This document shows, piece after piece, positions 1 to 5,269 of a stretch of 7,720 bases of DNA (within the stretch, counting starts at the first letter, position 1; the number at the start of each line of letters is the position of its first letter). The stretch covers positions 1-7,720 of the forward strand of contig JAESTY010000171.1 in assembly GCA_016763355.1 (NCBI GenBank), in the 5' to 3' direction. The position numbers and the translations under genes were made by a program. Below the pieces are notes generated by a model. That model was not told where the DNA came from. It was given only the letters and a program-made list of their open reading frames with translations, and did no database searches. Origin of the DNA: Immundisolibacteraceae bacterium. GTDB lineage: Bacteria > Pseudomonadota > Gammaproteobacteria > Immundisolibacterales > Immundisolibacteraceae.

Positions 1-159
1 ATTGATAATCGAGTGGGAGTGACTTTAATTTGTAACATATTGAAATATAACAATAAAATATTCATTGCCAACAATATGATATGCATTATCAATGGTATTT
101 TTCATGGTATTTATTGCGTGTAGCAAGGCAAAAACATCGATGCCATGAGAGGGAAATAG
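1..159. other. AT-rich non-coding stretch at the left edge
   Basis: This stretch is visibly richer in A and T than the genes to its right and carries no long reading frame on either strand. It holds short near-repeats: the 9-mer atggtattt occurs at 92-100 and again at 104-112. A TATGAT hexamer at 75-80 resembles a -10 box, but no convincing -35 element sits at the right distance, so I do not call a promoter. Its composition fits the edge of an accessory islet, though what lies further left is unknown. Confidence 0.4.
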
Positions 160-279
160 ATGCCTGCATGGTATAGAGAATTTGAACAGCGTGTGTTCTG
201 GGGCAATCCGGAAACATACCTATACCAGCGCAGCTTCAAATTGCTTCGCTTTATCTGCGCCGACATGAGGCGACTTTAA
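160..279 (+). CDS. Small ORF of unknown function, 40 codons
   Basis: An ATG at 160 opens a frame of 39 residues that ends with TAA at 277-279. A purine-rich GAGAGGG (147-153) lies 6 nt upstream and looks like a good ribosome binding site, which is the main reason to list it. The product begins MPAWYREFEQ, is rich in aromatic and basic residues (Trp, Tyr, Phe, Arg, Lys) and has no signal peptide or membrane segment. An in-frame TAG directly precedes the ATG, so it is not the tail of a longer frame in its present state. I do not recognise a family. It could be a genuine small protein or a scrap of a decayed gene, since it lies beside a hipA remnant in an islet-like region. Confidence 0.3.
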   Translation: MPAWYREFEQRVFWGNPETYLYQRSFKLLRFICADMRRL

Positions 280-306
280 TAGTCCTGATACGGGGCATAG
301 GGGTTT

Positions 307-522
307 CTATGGTTCCATCGAGTAAGGGTTTAGAAACTGCCTTCCCCAGAAAAGTTTTTTGTCCACTTCGCTTAATTCCGCTTGTTCGCAGACCGCCTCC
401 CAATGCTGCTCAATGGTTGCTTTCAGATGAGCAAAGATGGTTCGTGCTGCATCTTCTGAAAGCAGAAAATTGTTCGCTGCTTCTAAACAGGTTCTAAGCT
501 GGCTGAGATTACGGTAACGCAC
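307..522 (-). pseudogene. HipA-family toxin kinase, C-terminal remnant
   Basis: On the minus strand a 71-residue frame starts at a GTG (520-522) and stops at TAG (307-309). Its end, with LFWGRQFLNPYSME at residues 57-70 preceded by a helical segment with AVCEQAELSEVDKK, closely resembles from memory the last 60-70 residues of HipA-family serine/threonine kinases, where a ...RQFLNPFAFE-like end is common. Full HipA proteins are over 400 residues, so the kinase core and ATP site are missing. Going upstream on the minus strand the frame hits TGA at 529-531, there is no ribosome binding site before the GTG, and the DNA beyond turns AT-rich with no HipA-like sequence. I infer a truncated relic, with the break close to the start of the abiE leader. 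The family call is from pattern memory; a short standalone gene is the alternative. Confidence 0.6.
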
Positions 523-565
523 CCAAGATCATATTCTAGTCGTTATAGACAACCTATTTATTCGT

Positions 566-590
566 AAAACTTTCAAAAAATGAAAGTTTT
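566..590. promoter_or_regulatory. Perfect inverted repeat, candidate AbiEi operator
   Basis: The arms aaaactttca (566-575) and tgaaagtttt (581-590) are exact reverse complements separated by five A residues. The repeat sits 65 nt before the abiEi start. A TAGAAT hexamer at 607-612 could be a -10 box, which would place the palindrome over the -35 region. AbiEi antitoxins are known to repress their own operon by binding inverted repeats in the promoter, so this is the natural operator candidate. It could instead be a simple AT hairpin or a terminator; the right arm runs into TTTT and then TGATATTTTA. Confidence 0.5.
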
Positions 591-654
591 TGATATTTTA
601 TGGTTTTAGAATGATGCTGTTGTTTTACAGCGGATACTGCTTAAGTAAGTTGTC

Positions 655-1332
655 ATGCAGACATTGACGGAACAGTTGCTGGAAGAGGGATTTAAAGACC
701 GGGTCTTGACGGACGCTCAGTTGGGTCGGCTGATTTCGGGCTCCAGCCAGCGCCGCTATAACCTGGTTAACCGGGCGATGAAGGCGGGTGAGCTGATTCG
801 GCTACGCCGTGGTCTGTATCTGTTGGCCGACAAATATCGTAGCCAACCTTGTCACCCCTATGCGCTGGCGCAAAGACTGGAGCCGGGCAGCTATGTATCA
901 CTGGAGACTGCACTGGCTTTTCACGGCTGGATTCCGGAGGCGGTGTACACCACGGCTGCTGTTGTGCCGAGTCGTCAGTCGAAAGAGTTAATGGTTGAGC
1001 GCCTGGGCAGGTTTACTTTTCATCCACTGGCGATTCAGCGGGGGTATTTCCTGGAGTTGGTAGAGCGTGTGCAACTGGGCGAGCAGGTTGTCTTGATGGC
1101 GAAGCCCATTCGTGCCGTGCTGGATCTCGTGTGTATGAGGAAAGTGGGCTGGCAGGGCCTTGACTGGTTGGTGCAGGGTATGCGTATTGAGGAGGAGTTA
1201 CTGAATCGGGTAACTGGGACAGAGCTGCGAACGTTGTCACAGGTCTACAAGCACAAGCGAGTCAAGTGTTTTATTGCCGAGCTTGAAATCGCTTTGGGTT
1301 TTAATTTGGGTCGAGAGTTGGGCGGTGATTGA
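655..1332 (+). CDS. abiEi: AbiEi-family antitoxin / transcriptional regulator
   Basis: This 225-residue protein is the likely antitoxin of a type IV (AbiE) toxin-antitoxin pair. Residues 1-60 look like a winged helix: a helical part through RRYNLVNRAMKAGEL, then a basic wing RLRRGLYLL (49-57). The following YVSLETALAFHGWIPE (80-95) and the segment MAKPIRAVLDLV (148-159) match the conserved core of AbiEi-like proteins. In the family, the N-terminal domain binds operator repeats and represses the operon, while the C-terminal domain is needed to neutralise the toxin. ATG 655 is preceded by only a weak AAGTAAG (643-649). The stop overlaps the start of the next gene by 8 nt, so the two are co-transcribed and probably translationally coupled. 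Length is in the normal range for the family, with no sign of decay. Confidence 0.82.
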   Translation: MQTLTEQLLEEGFKDRVLTDAQLGRLISGSSQRRYNLVNRAMKAGELIRLRRGLYLLADKYRSQPCHPYALAQRLEPGSYVSLETALAFHGWIPEAVYTTAAVVPSRQSKELMVERLGRFTFHPLAIQRGYFLELVERVQLGEQVVLMAKPIRAVLDLVCMRKVGWQGLDWLVQGMRIEEELLNRVTGTELRTLSQVYKHKRVKCFIAELEIALGFNLGRELGGD

Positions 1333-2173
1333 AATTATTCAACAGCGCTTCGACGCTTATAACGCTACCAACCCGGTAGAAGAGAACCAGGCGACCAAAG
1401 AAATTATTCAGGAAATTGCGCTTTATGCCCTGTGGCGTGGCGGTTTTTTTGAGGTGGCAGCTTTTCAGGGTGGCACCAGCCTACGTATCTTGCATGGCCT
1501 ACCACGGTTTTCGGAAGACCTGGATTTTATGCTCAAGGCACCGGACCCGGATTTTGACTGGTCGGGCTATCTCACGCAGTTGCTCGCCTGTTTTGAAGAG
1601 TACGGCCTAAAATCGGAAGCCTTGCCGAAAGGGCGAATGGAGCAGCCTATTAAAAAAGCTGTGATCAAAGATAACTCGATTATCAATCAACTCAACCTGT
1701 CTTTTTACCAGGGCGATCAAGGCCAGAAAATTAGTATCAAGCTCGAAATAGATGTTCAGCCGCCAGGCTTGTCAGGTTATGAGTACACCTATTTGGATTT
1801 CCCGACTGATTATGAGATTTGTCATCAGGACCTGAGCAGCAACTTTGCGTTGAAAATTCATGCCCTGTTGTGCCGGGGTTTTTTGAAGGGACGCGATTGG
1901 TATGACTTTAACTGGTACGTCAGGCAACAAATCTCGCCAAACCTGGCACATTTGAAAAATGCCCTGGTGCAGTATGGCCCCTGGCAGGGGCAGGATAATT
2001 TGACGGTAGATAGTCAGTGGTTGAGTCAGACTATGCAGGACAAAATTAATGGTATTGACTGGGTGGCAGCAGCCAATGATGTTGAACGTTTCCTGAAGCC
2101 GGCGGAAGTAGAAAGTTTACAATTTTGGAGTAGGCGGTTTTTCCTGCAAAAACTCAATAAACTGCCGGCCTGA
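1325..2173 (+). CDS. abiEii: AbiEii-family nucleotidyltransferase toxin
   Basis: The product (282 residues from the GTG at 1325) is the toxin partner of the preceding gene. It carries the hallmarks of the AbiEii/AbiGii nucleotidyltransferase family: GGTSLR (49-54) followed by RFSEDLDF (61-68), giving the GG...DxD polymerase-beta-like metal and nucleotide site; KLEID (139-143), probably the third acidic residue; and KIHALLCR (177-184) with KGRDWYD (188-194). Related MenT toxins of Mycobacterium transfer nucleotides to tRNA and block translation; whether this one does is inference. A frame opens earlier at 1274, but that start would lie deep inside abiEi; GTG 1325 has a GAGAG (1313-1317) at 7 nt and gives the usual 8-nt overlap GTGATTGA with the antitoxin stop. 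All key residues are present, so the toxin looks intact. Confidence 0.85.
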   Translation: MIEIIQQRFDAYNATNPVEENQATKEIIQEIALYALWRGGFFEVAAFQGGTSLRILHGLPRFSEDLDFMLKAPDPDFDWSGYLTQLLACFEEYGLKSEALPKGRMEQPIKKAVIKDNSIINQLNLSFYQGDQGQKISIKLEIDVQPPGLSGYEYTYLDFPTDYEICHQDLSSNFALKIHALLCRGFLKGRDWYDFNWYVRQQISPNLAHLKNALVQYGPWQGQDNLTVDSQWLSQTMQDKINGIDWVAAANDVERFLKPAEVESLQFWSRRFFLQKLNKLPA

Positions 2174-2369
2174 TAAGTCAGCTAAACAGCGAATGTAGTT
2201 GAGCGGACTTTGGCAAATTCGGGGCTCGATTGTAAGGTGTTTTCTGCGGGCGTACAGACTCGTATAGATGTTGGTCAATAAAGACGGTGATGGTATTAAA
2301 GATGGAATGGACTGTTTTGATCCGCAAACTGTTTTCAGTGATAGGGTCGATGAGCCTGTTGGTAAGCAC

Positions 2370-2834
2370 GTGGGAGTAGAAACTCACCATTACTGGATGG
2401 AGCTTGCCCTGGCACAAGCCCAACAGGCGGCTGAACAGGGTGAAGTGCCAGTGGGTGCGGTCGTGGTTTGCGATGGCGAGCTAGTCGCATCTGCTCATAA
2501 TCTGACTATTACCGATTCTGATCCGACCGGACATGCGGAGATAGTTGCGCTGCGTCGCGCCGGTCAGCAACTTGGCAATTACCGGCTGGTTGACTGTGAC
2601 CTTTATGTAACCCTTGAGCCCTGTGCCATGTGCGTGGGTGCGCTGGTTCACGCCAGGATTAACCATCTCTATTTTGCTGCGGATGACCCCAAGGCGGGTG
2701 CGATCCGTAGTGCGATGGCATTGGCGGCAGCTGACCATTTCAACCATCAGCTTGACTGGACTGGCGGGATAATGGCAGAGCCTGCTAGCAAGATGCTTAC
2801 CGAGTTTTTTCGCAGTCGCCGACGAGCGCGCTGA
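2370..2834 (+). CDS. tadA: tRNA-specific adenosine deaminase TadA
   Basis: TadA deaminates adenosine 34 to inosine in the anticodon of tRNA-Arg(ACG), in the cytoplasm, and is normally essential. Counting from GTG 2370 (154 residues), the zinc and catalytic residues are visible: H55-A-E57 in the PTGHAEI motif and C85/C88 in EPCAMC (83-88). The N-terminal HHYWMELAL matches E. coli TadA (HEYWMRHAL) at nearly the same distance from its start, and the basic tail FFRSRRRAR is also typical. The frame is open back to ATG 2268, which would add 34 residues with no counterpart in known TadA and has no ribosome binding site; GTG 2370 is also weakly served. A weak TTGATC/GATAGG pair (2317-2345, 17-nt spacer) could be a promoter and would favour the shorter form. 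Function is certain, start is not. It is probably transcribed separately from the toxin-antitoxin pair. Confidence 0.93.
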   Translation: MGVETHHYWMELALAQAQQAAEQGEVPVGAVVVCDGELVASAHNLTITDSDPTGHAEIVALRRAGQQLGNYRLVDCDLYVTLEPCAMCVGALVHARINHLYFAADDPKAGAIRSAMALAAADHFNHQLDWTGGIMAEPASKMLTEFFRSRRRAR

Positions 2835-2842
2835 CCAGACCT

Positions 2843-2864
2843 GGCCGCTTGAGCAGGGGCGGCC
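2843..2864 (+). terminator. Possible weak terminator hairpin after tadA
   Basis: The segments ggccgc (2843-2848) and gcggcc (2859-2864) form a 6-bp all-GC stem with a 10-nt loop, starting 9 nt after the tadA stop. The sequence that follows (gagattattaatt) is AT-rich but lacks a run of T, so intrinsic termination would be weak. Its place between tadA and the separately controlled flagellar operon makes a terminator role sensible. Confidence 0.3.
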
Positions 2865-2882
2865 GAGATTATTAATTCAGTG

Positions 2883-2898
2883 TTGATTATCGAATCAA
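2883..2898. repeat. Perfect 16-bp inverted repeat, candidate activator site
   Basis: ttgatt (2883-2888) and aatcaa (2893-2898) are exact complements around atcg. The site lies about 210 bp upstream of the predicted fliL transcription start, a distance at which sigma-54 enhancer-binding proteins can act. It resembles an FNR box (TTGAT-N4-ATCAA) but has 6 instead of 4 nt between the half sites, so FNR is unlikely. The regulatory role is a guess from position and symmetry. Confidence 0.3.
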
Positions 2899-3035
2899 TG
2901 CTCTCTGTTTTGAACCTGACGCATAAGCCTAAATTATCTGCCACACCTCTGGTTTCCTCGGTGCCATGATTTTGGCGTCAGTTTTATACCCGGTGCACTT
3001 TTCCCGCCACCAAACCTCGAGATTATCTTAGTAGT

Positions 3036-3070
3036 TATATTTAACCTATTGAAAAATAAGGTTTAAATAT
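3036..3070. repeat. Imperfect AT-rich palindrome upstream of the sigma-54 promoter
   Basis: TATATTTAACCTATT (3036-3050) pairs with the sequence at 3055-3070 (AATAAGG then TTTAAATAT) around a gaaa centre, with two single-base bulges. It ends 13 bp before the -24/-12 promoter. Either a protein-binding or DNA-bending site (for example for an enhancer-binding protein or IHF-like factor) or chance symmetry in AT-rich DNA would explain it; no exact IHF consensus was found. Confidence 0.3.
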
Positions 3071-3082
3071 TAAATCCTGAAT

Positions 3083-3098
3083 TGGCATGACAGTTGCT
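3083..3098 (+). promoter_or_regulatory. Sigma-54 (-24/-12) promoter of the flagellar operon
   Basis: The sequence TGGCATGACAGTTGCT matches the sigma-54 consensus TGGCACG-N4-TTGCW at all but one of the fixed positions (T for C). GG is at 3084-3085 and GC at 3096-3097, exactly 10 nt apart as required. Transcription should begin near 3109, leaving a leader of about 27 nt before fliL. In polar-flagellated gammaproteobacteria such as Pseudomonas and Vibrio, middle flagellar genes depend on sigma-54 with FleQ/FlrA or FleR/FlrC-type activators, so this element fits the operon it precedes. Confidence 0.88.
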
Positions 3099-3135
3099 AA
3101 GTTCTGAGTTGTCGAAACTCACTCGGAATTTTTTA

Positions 3136-3723
3136 ATGGCTGATGAAGAAACGGATCTGGAAGACATAGACCAGCCCCAAGAGGTTAAACCCAAAGGCAG
3201 CAAGTTGGTGTTGTTTCTGTCGGTGTGTGTCGGACTACTACTGCTGGCCTTTGGTTTAGCCGCTGGTTATATCGTTGGACAGTCCACCGCTCCGCAAGTG
3301 ATGGTCGCCGGTGTAGATGGAATGATGGTACCTGCTGCCAGTGGACTTTTTGGTGATGATAGCCAGGAAGAAGAAGAGGCCGAAGAAGTCGTAGAAGAGG
3401 CTGAAGAGCTAGCGGACGCAATTTTTTTGAGTCTGCGCGCAGAGTTCACGGTTAACTTCAAAGATGGTGTTAAAGAGCGTTACCTGATGGCGGCGCTGGA
3501 TGTGATGGCCCGCAACAAGGCTGTTATTGAAGAAGTCGAAAAAAACATGCCGGTGGTTCGCTATCAGGTGTTGCGAGTGTTTGGACGGCAGACCAATTCG
3601 GTAATGGACGAGAGCGGTAAAGACCAGCTGGTAGAGGACATTCTGGCTGCGATTCAGGAGGTGGTGAAATCTCCTGAAGGCAAGGTTGAAGCGGTTTACT
3701 TCACTTCCTTCGTGATTCAGTGA
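3136..3723 (+). CDS. fliL: Flagellar basal body-associated protein FliL
   Basis: FliL (195 residues from ATG 3136) is an inner-membrane protein that surrounds the stators and supports motor torque. It has a short acidic cytoplasmic N-terminus, one membrane segment at about 24-48 (LVLFLSVCVGLLLLAFGLAAG), and a periplasmic domain ending in VYFTSFVIQ (187-195), the typical FliL C-terminus. Between membrane and domain there is a strongly acidic stretch (74-92, with EEEEAEEVVEEAEE). The frame is open to a TTG at 3094, but that codon is part of the -12 box of the sigma-54 promoter and lies before the predicted transcription start, so ATG 3136 is the supported start. The ribosome binding site is weak (CGGA at 3124-3127). 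First gene of the operon; fliM follows after 9 nt. Confidence 0.93.
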   Translation: MADEETDLEDIDQPQEVKPKGSKLVLFLSVCVGLLLLAFGLAAGYIVGQSTAPQVMVAGVDGMMVPAASGLFGDDSQEEEEAEEVVEEAEELADAIFLSLRAEFTVNFKDGVKERYLMAALDVMARNKAVIEEVEKNMPVVRYQVLRVFGRQTNSVMDESGKDQLVEDILAAIQEVVKSPEGKVEAVYFTSFVIQ

Positions 3724-3732
3724 GTAGCACCC

Positions 3733-4734
3733 ATGTCTGCTGATTTACTTTCCCAAAATGAGATAGATGAACTCCTTCACGGTGTCAGTGATGAGGATCT
3801 GGAAACAGATAATCTTTATCCGGATGATGGCGTTGCTCGATCCTTTGATTTCAACAGTCAGGATCGAATTGTTCGCGGCAATATGCCGACTCTCGAACTT
3901 ATTAATGAGCGCTTCGCTCGTGAGTTCCGGGTCAGTCTGTTTAGCCTGCTAAGAAAATCTGCCGAGGTTGCTGCGACCGGCATCAAGGTGATGAAGTTTT
4001 CTGAGTACACCCAGGGGTTGCTGGTGCCCAGTAGTCTTAATTTGACTCGGGTTCAGCCATTGCACGGCACCGCGCTATTTGTGATTGACCCCAATCTGGT
4101 GTTTACCCTGGTTGAGAGTTTTTTTGGTGGTGAAGGGCGTTTTCACACCAAGATCGAAGGTCGGGATTTCACCAATACCGAACGTCGGGTTACCGCGCTA
4201 ACTCTGGAGATGGCTTACCGGGATCTGATCAAAGCCTGGGCGCCAGTCGCAAAGCTCGCCTTCACCCTGCATAACACCGAAGTCAATCCCCAGTTTGCCC
4301 AGATCGTCACCCCCACTGAAGTGGTGGTGGTTTCTACTTTTCAAATGCAACTCGATGGCGGCGGCGGCGAACTGCAAATCTGTTTTCCCTGGGGCATGCT
4401 CGATCCGTTACGGGAAGCGCTTGATTCAGGTACTCAGAGCGATGGCAACGAGTTTGATAATCGTTGGTTCGAGGCGCTCAAAAACGATATTGGCGAAGCT
4501 GAAATTGATATGTCTGTGTTGCTGACCGAGACGCAAATGAGCTTACGGGATTTACTGAATCTGCAGCCCGGTGATGTGATCCCGGTTGATATTCAGCCAA
4601 CGGTGACCTTGTCTGGTGAAGAGGTACCAATTTTCGAGGGTCGATATGGCGCCCATGACGGCCATTACGCTATTGAAATTTTACAGAAATATGTGGCCCC
4701 GGATGTGAATCAGGAACTGATGGTGCTCGACTAA
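3733..4734 (+). CDS. fliM: Flagellar motor switch protein FliM
   Basis: FliM (333 residues, the usual length; E. coli has 334) forms the middle of the cytoplasmic C-ring and receives the chemotaxis signal. The N-terminal LLSQNEIDELLHG (5-17) is the CheY-phosphate binding motif. The middle domain that contacts FliG includes ESFFGGEGR (128-136) with the GG pair, followed by FTNTERR. The last ~80 residues form a SpoA domain (LRDLLNLQPGDVIPVD, 271-286) that joins FliN. ATG 3733 lies 9 nt after the fliL stop, with a poor ribosome binding site, suggesting coupling to fliL. No missing segments. The next gene, fliN, follows only after an unusual 112-nt gap. Confidence 0.97.
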   Translation: MSADLLSQNEIDELLHGVSDEDLETDNLYPDDGVARSFDFNSQDRIVRGNMPTLELINERFAREFRVSLFSLLRKSAEVAATGIKVMKFSEYTQGLLVPSSLNLTRVQPLHGTALFVIDPNLVFTLVESFFGGEGRFHTKIEGRDFTNTERRVTALTLEMAYRDLIKAWAPVAKLAFTLHNTEVNPQFAQIVTPTEVVVVSTFQMQLDGGGGELQICFPWGMLDPLREALDSGTQSDGNEFDNRWFEALKNDIGEAEIDMSVLLTETQMSLRDLLNLQPGDVIPVDIQPTVTLSGEEVPIFEGRYGAHDGHYAIEILQKYVAPDVNQELMVLD

Positions 4735-4815
4735 AAAAGCATATTCATTATCGATTGATGACGGTTTGTTGTTCCTGATAGGCGATCGGTAATTTATCCA
4801 GATGACAATTTTTTG

Positions 4816-4845
4816 ATGACTAAATTAAAAAGCCAGGAGGTTTGA
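4816..4845 (+). other. Nine-codon mini-ORF before fliN
   Basis: ATG 4816 opens a frame encoding MTKLKSQEV and stopping at TGA 4843-4845, one base before the fliN GTG. The fliN Shine-Dalgarno AGGAGG (4835-4840) lies inside it. No clear ribosome binding site precedes the ATG. It may be chance, or a leader whose translation tunes fliN initiation. Confidence 0.2.
4835..4840 (+). promoter_or_regulatory. Strong Shine-Dalgarno sequence of fliN
   Basis: A full AGGAGG lies 6 nt before GTG 4847 and fixes the fliN start. It is by far the strongest ribosome binding site in the window, which fits a gene set 112 nt from its upstream neighbour and with high stoichiometry in the motor (FliN greatly outnumbers FliM). 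Confidence 0.85.
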
Positions 4846-4846
4846 C

Positions 4847-5269
4847 GTGGGTGATGACGAGCAGGGCGGCGCAGGAGATGACCTCGGAGGCTGGGGTGAT
4901 GCGTTGGACGAACAGGCAGCCAGTGATGTTCCGACAGCTTCGGAACCAGAGGTCGCCGAATTTGATTCATTACAGAGTAACGCTAGTCCAACAGCGGGTG
5001 TTAATGACGCCGGTAACCTGGATACGATCCTGGATATTCCGGTCACGTTATCGATGGAATTGGGTCGAACCAAAATGACCATTAATAACCTGTTGAAGTT
5101 GAATCAGGGATCGGTGGTCGAGTTAGACCGACTCGCTGGCGAACCGTTGGACGTACTCGTTAACGGCTGCCTGGTGGCTCACGGTGAAGTGGTCGTAGTT
5201 AACGATCGCTTCGGCGTTCGTATGACCGATATTCTAAGCCCGAAAGAGCGGGTCAAAACCCTGGCATGA
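4847..5269 (+). CDS. fliN: Flagellar motor switch protein FliN
   Basis: FliN (140 residues; E. coli 137) forms the bottom of the C-ring and binds FliH, bringing export substrates to the gate. The N-terminal ~55 residues are acidic, low-complexity and probably disordered (GDDEQGGAGDD...). Residues 57-138 are the SpoA domain: DIPVTLSMELGRTKMTI (63-79), VVELDRLAGEPLDVLVNG (90-107) and a C-terminal RFGVRMTDIL (121-130) close to the family consensus. GTG is chosen as start because of the AGGAGG at 6 nt. The stop overlaps the fliO start as ATGA (5266-5269), so fliO is likely translated by coupling. Confidence 0.96.
   Translation: MGDDEQGGAGDDLGGWGDALDEQAASDVPTASEPEVAEFDSLQSNASPTAGVNDAGNLDTILDIPVTLSMELGRTKMTINNLLKLNQGSVVELDRLAGEPLDVLVNGCLVAHGEVVVVNDRFGVRMTDILSPKERVKTLA

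Larger units (their letters stand above)
2835..3135. other. Intergenic region between tadA and fliL
   Basis: About 300 nt without a gene. From left to right it holds a GC-rich hairpin just after the tadA stop, a perfect 16-bp inverted repeat (2883-2898), a long AT-rich imperfect palindrome (3036-3070), and the sigma-54 promoter (3083-3098) that drives the flagellar operon. A pair of 7-bp complementary segments, ctgacgc (2916-2922) and gcgtcag (2975-2981), the second followed by TTTTAT, is too far apart to mean much by itself. No tRNA or small protein gene is evident. Confidence 0.6.

Noticed and set aside
21..280. 9-bp direct repeat gactttaat at 21-29 and 272-280, as if flanking a small mobile element
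   Set aside because: The ends of the enclosed segment show no inverted repeats, and a 9-mer of this AT-rich composition recurring once in this distance is not strong evidence.
1274..1324. Longer N-terminus for the AbiEii toxin from ATG 1274
   Set aside because: It lies wholly inside abiEi, reads as the out-of-frame shadow of that gene (MPSLKSLWVLIW), and GTG 1325 has a fitting ribosome binding site and overlap.
2178..2423. 81-residue minus-strand frame across the abiEii-tadA gap
   Set aside because: It overlaps the conserved tadA start on the opposite strand, has no ribosome binding site and resembles no family.
2916..2981. 7-bp complementary pair ctgacgc/gcgtcag followed by TTTTAT as a terminator
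   Set aside because: The arms are 52 nt apart, far too much loop for an intrinsic terminator, and nothing is transcribed into it with certainty.
3105..3121. 6-bp hairpin TGAGTT-gtcga-AACTCA as a leader structure of fliL
   Set aside because: The predicted transcript starts near 3109, inside the left arm, so the hairpin would not form fully in the RNA.
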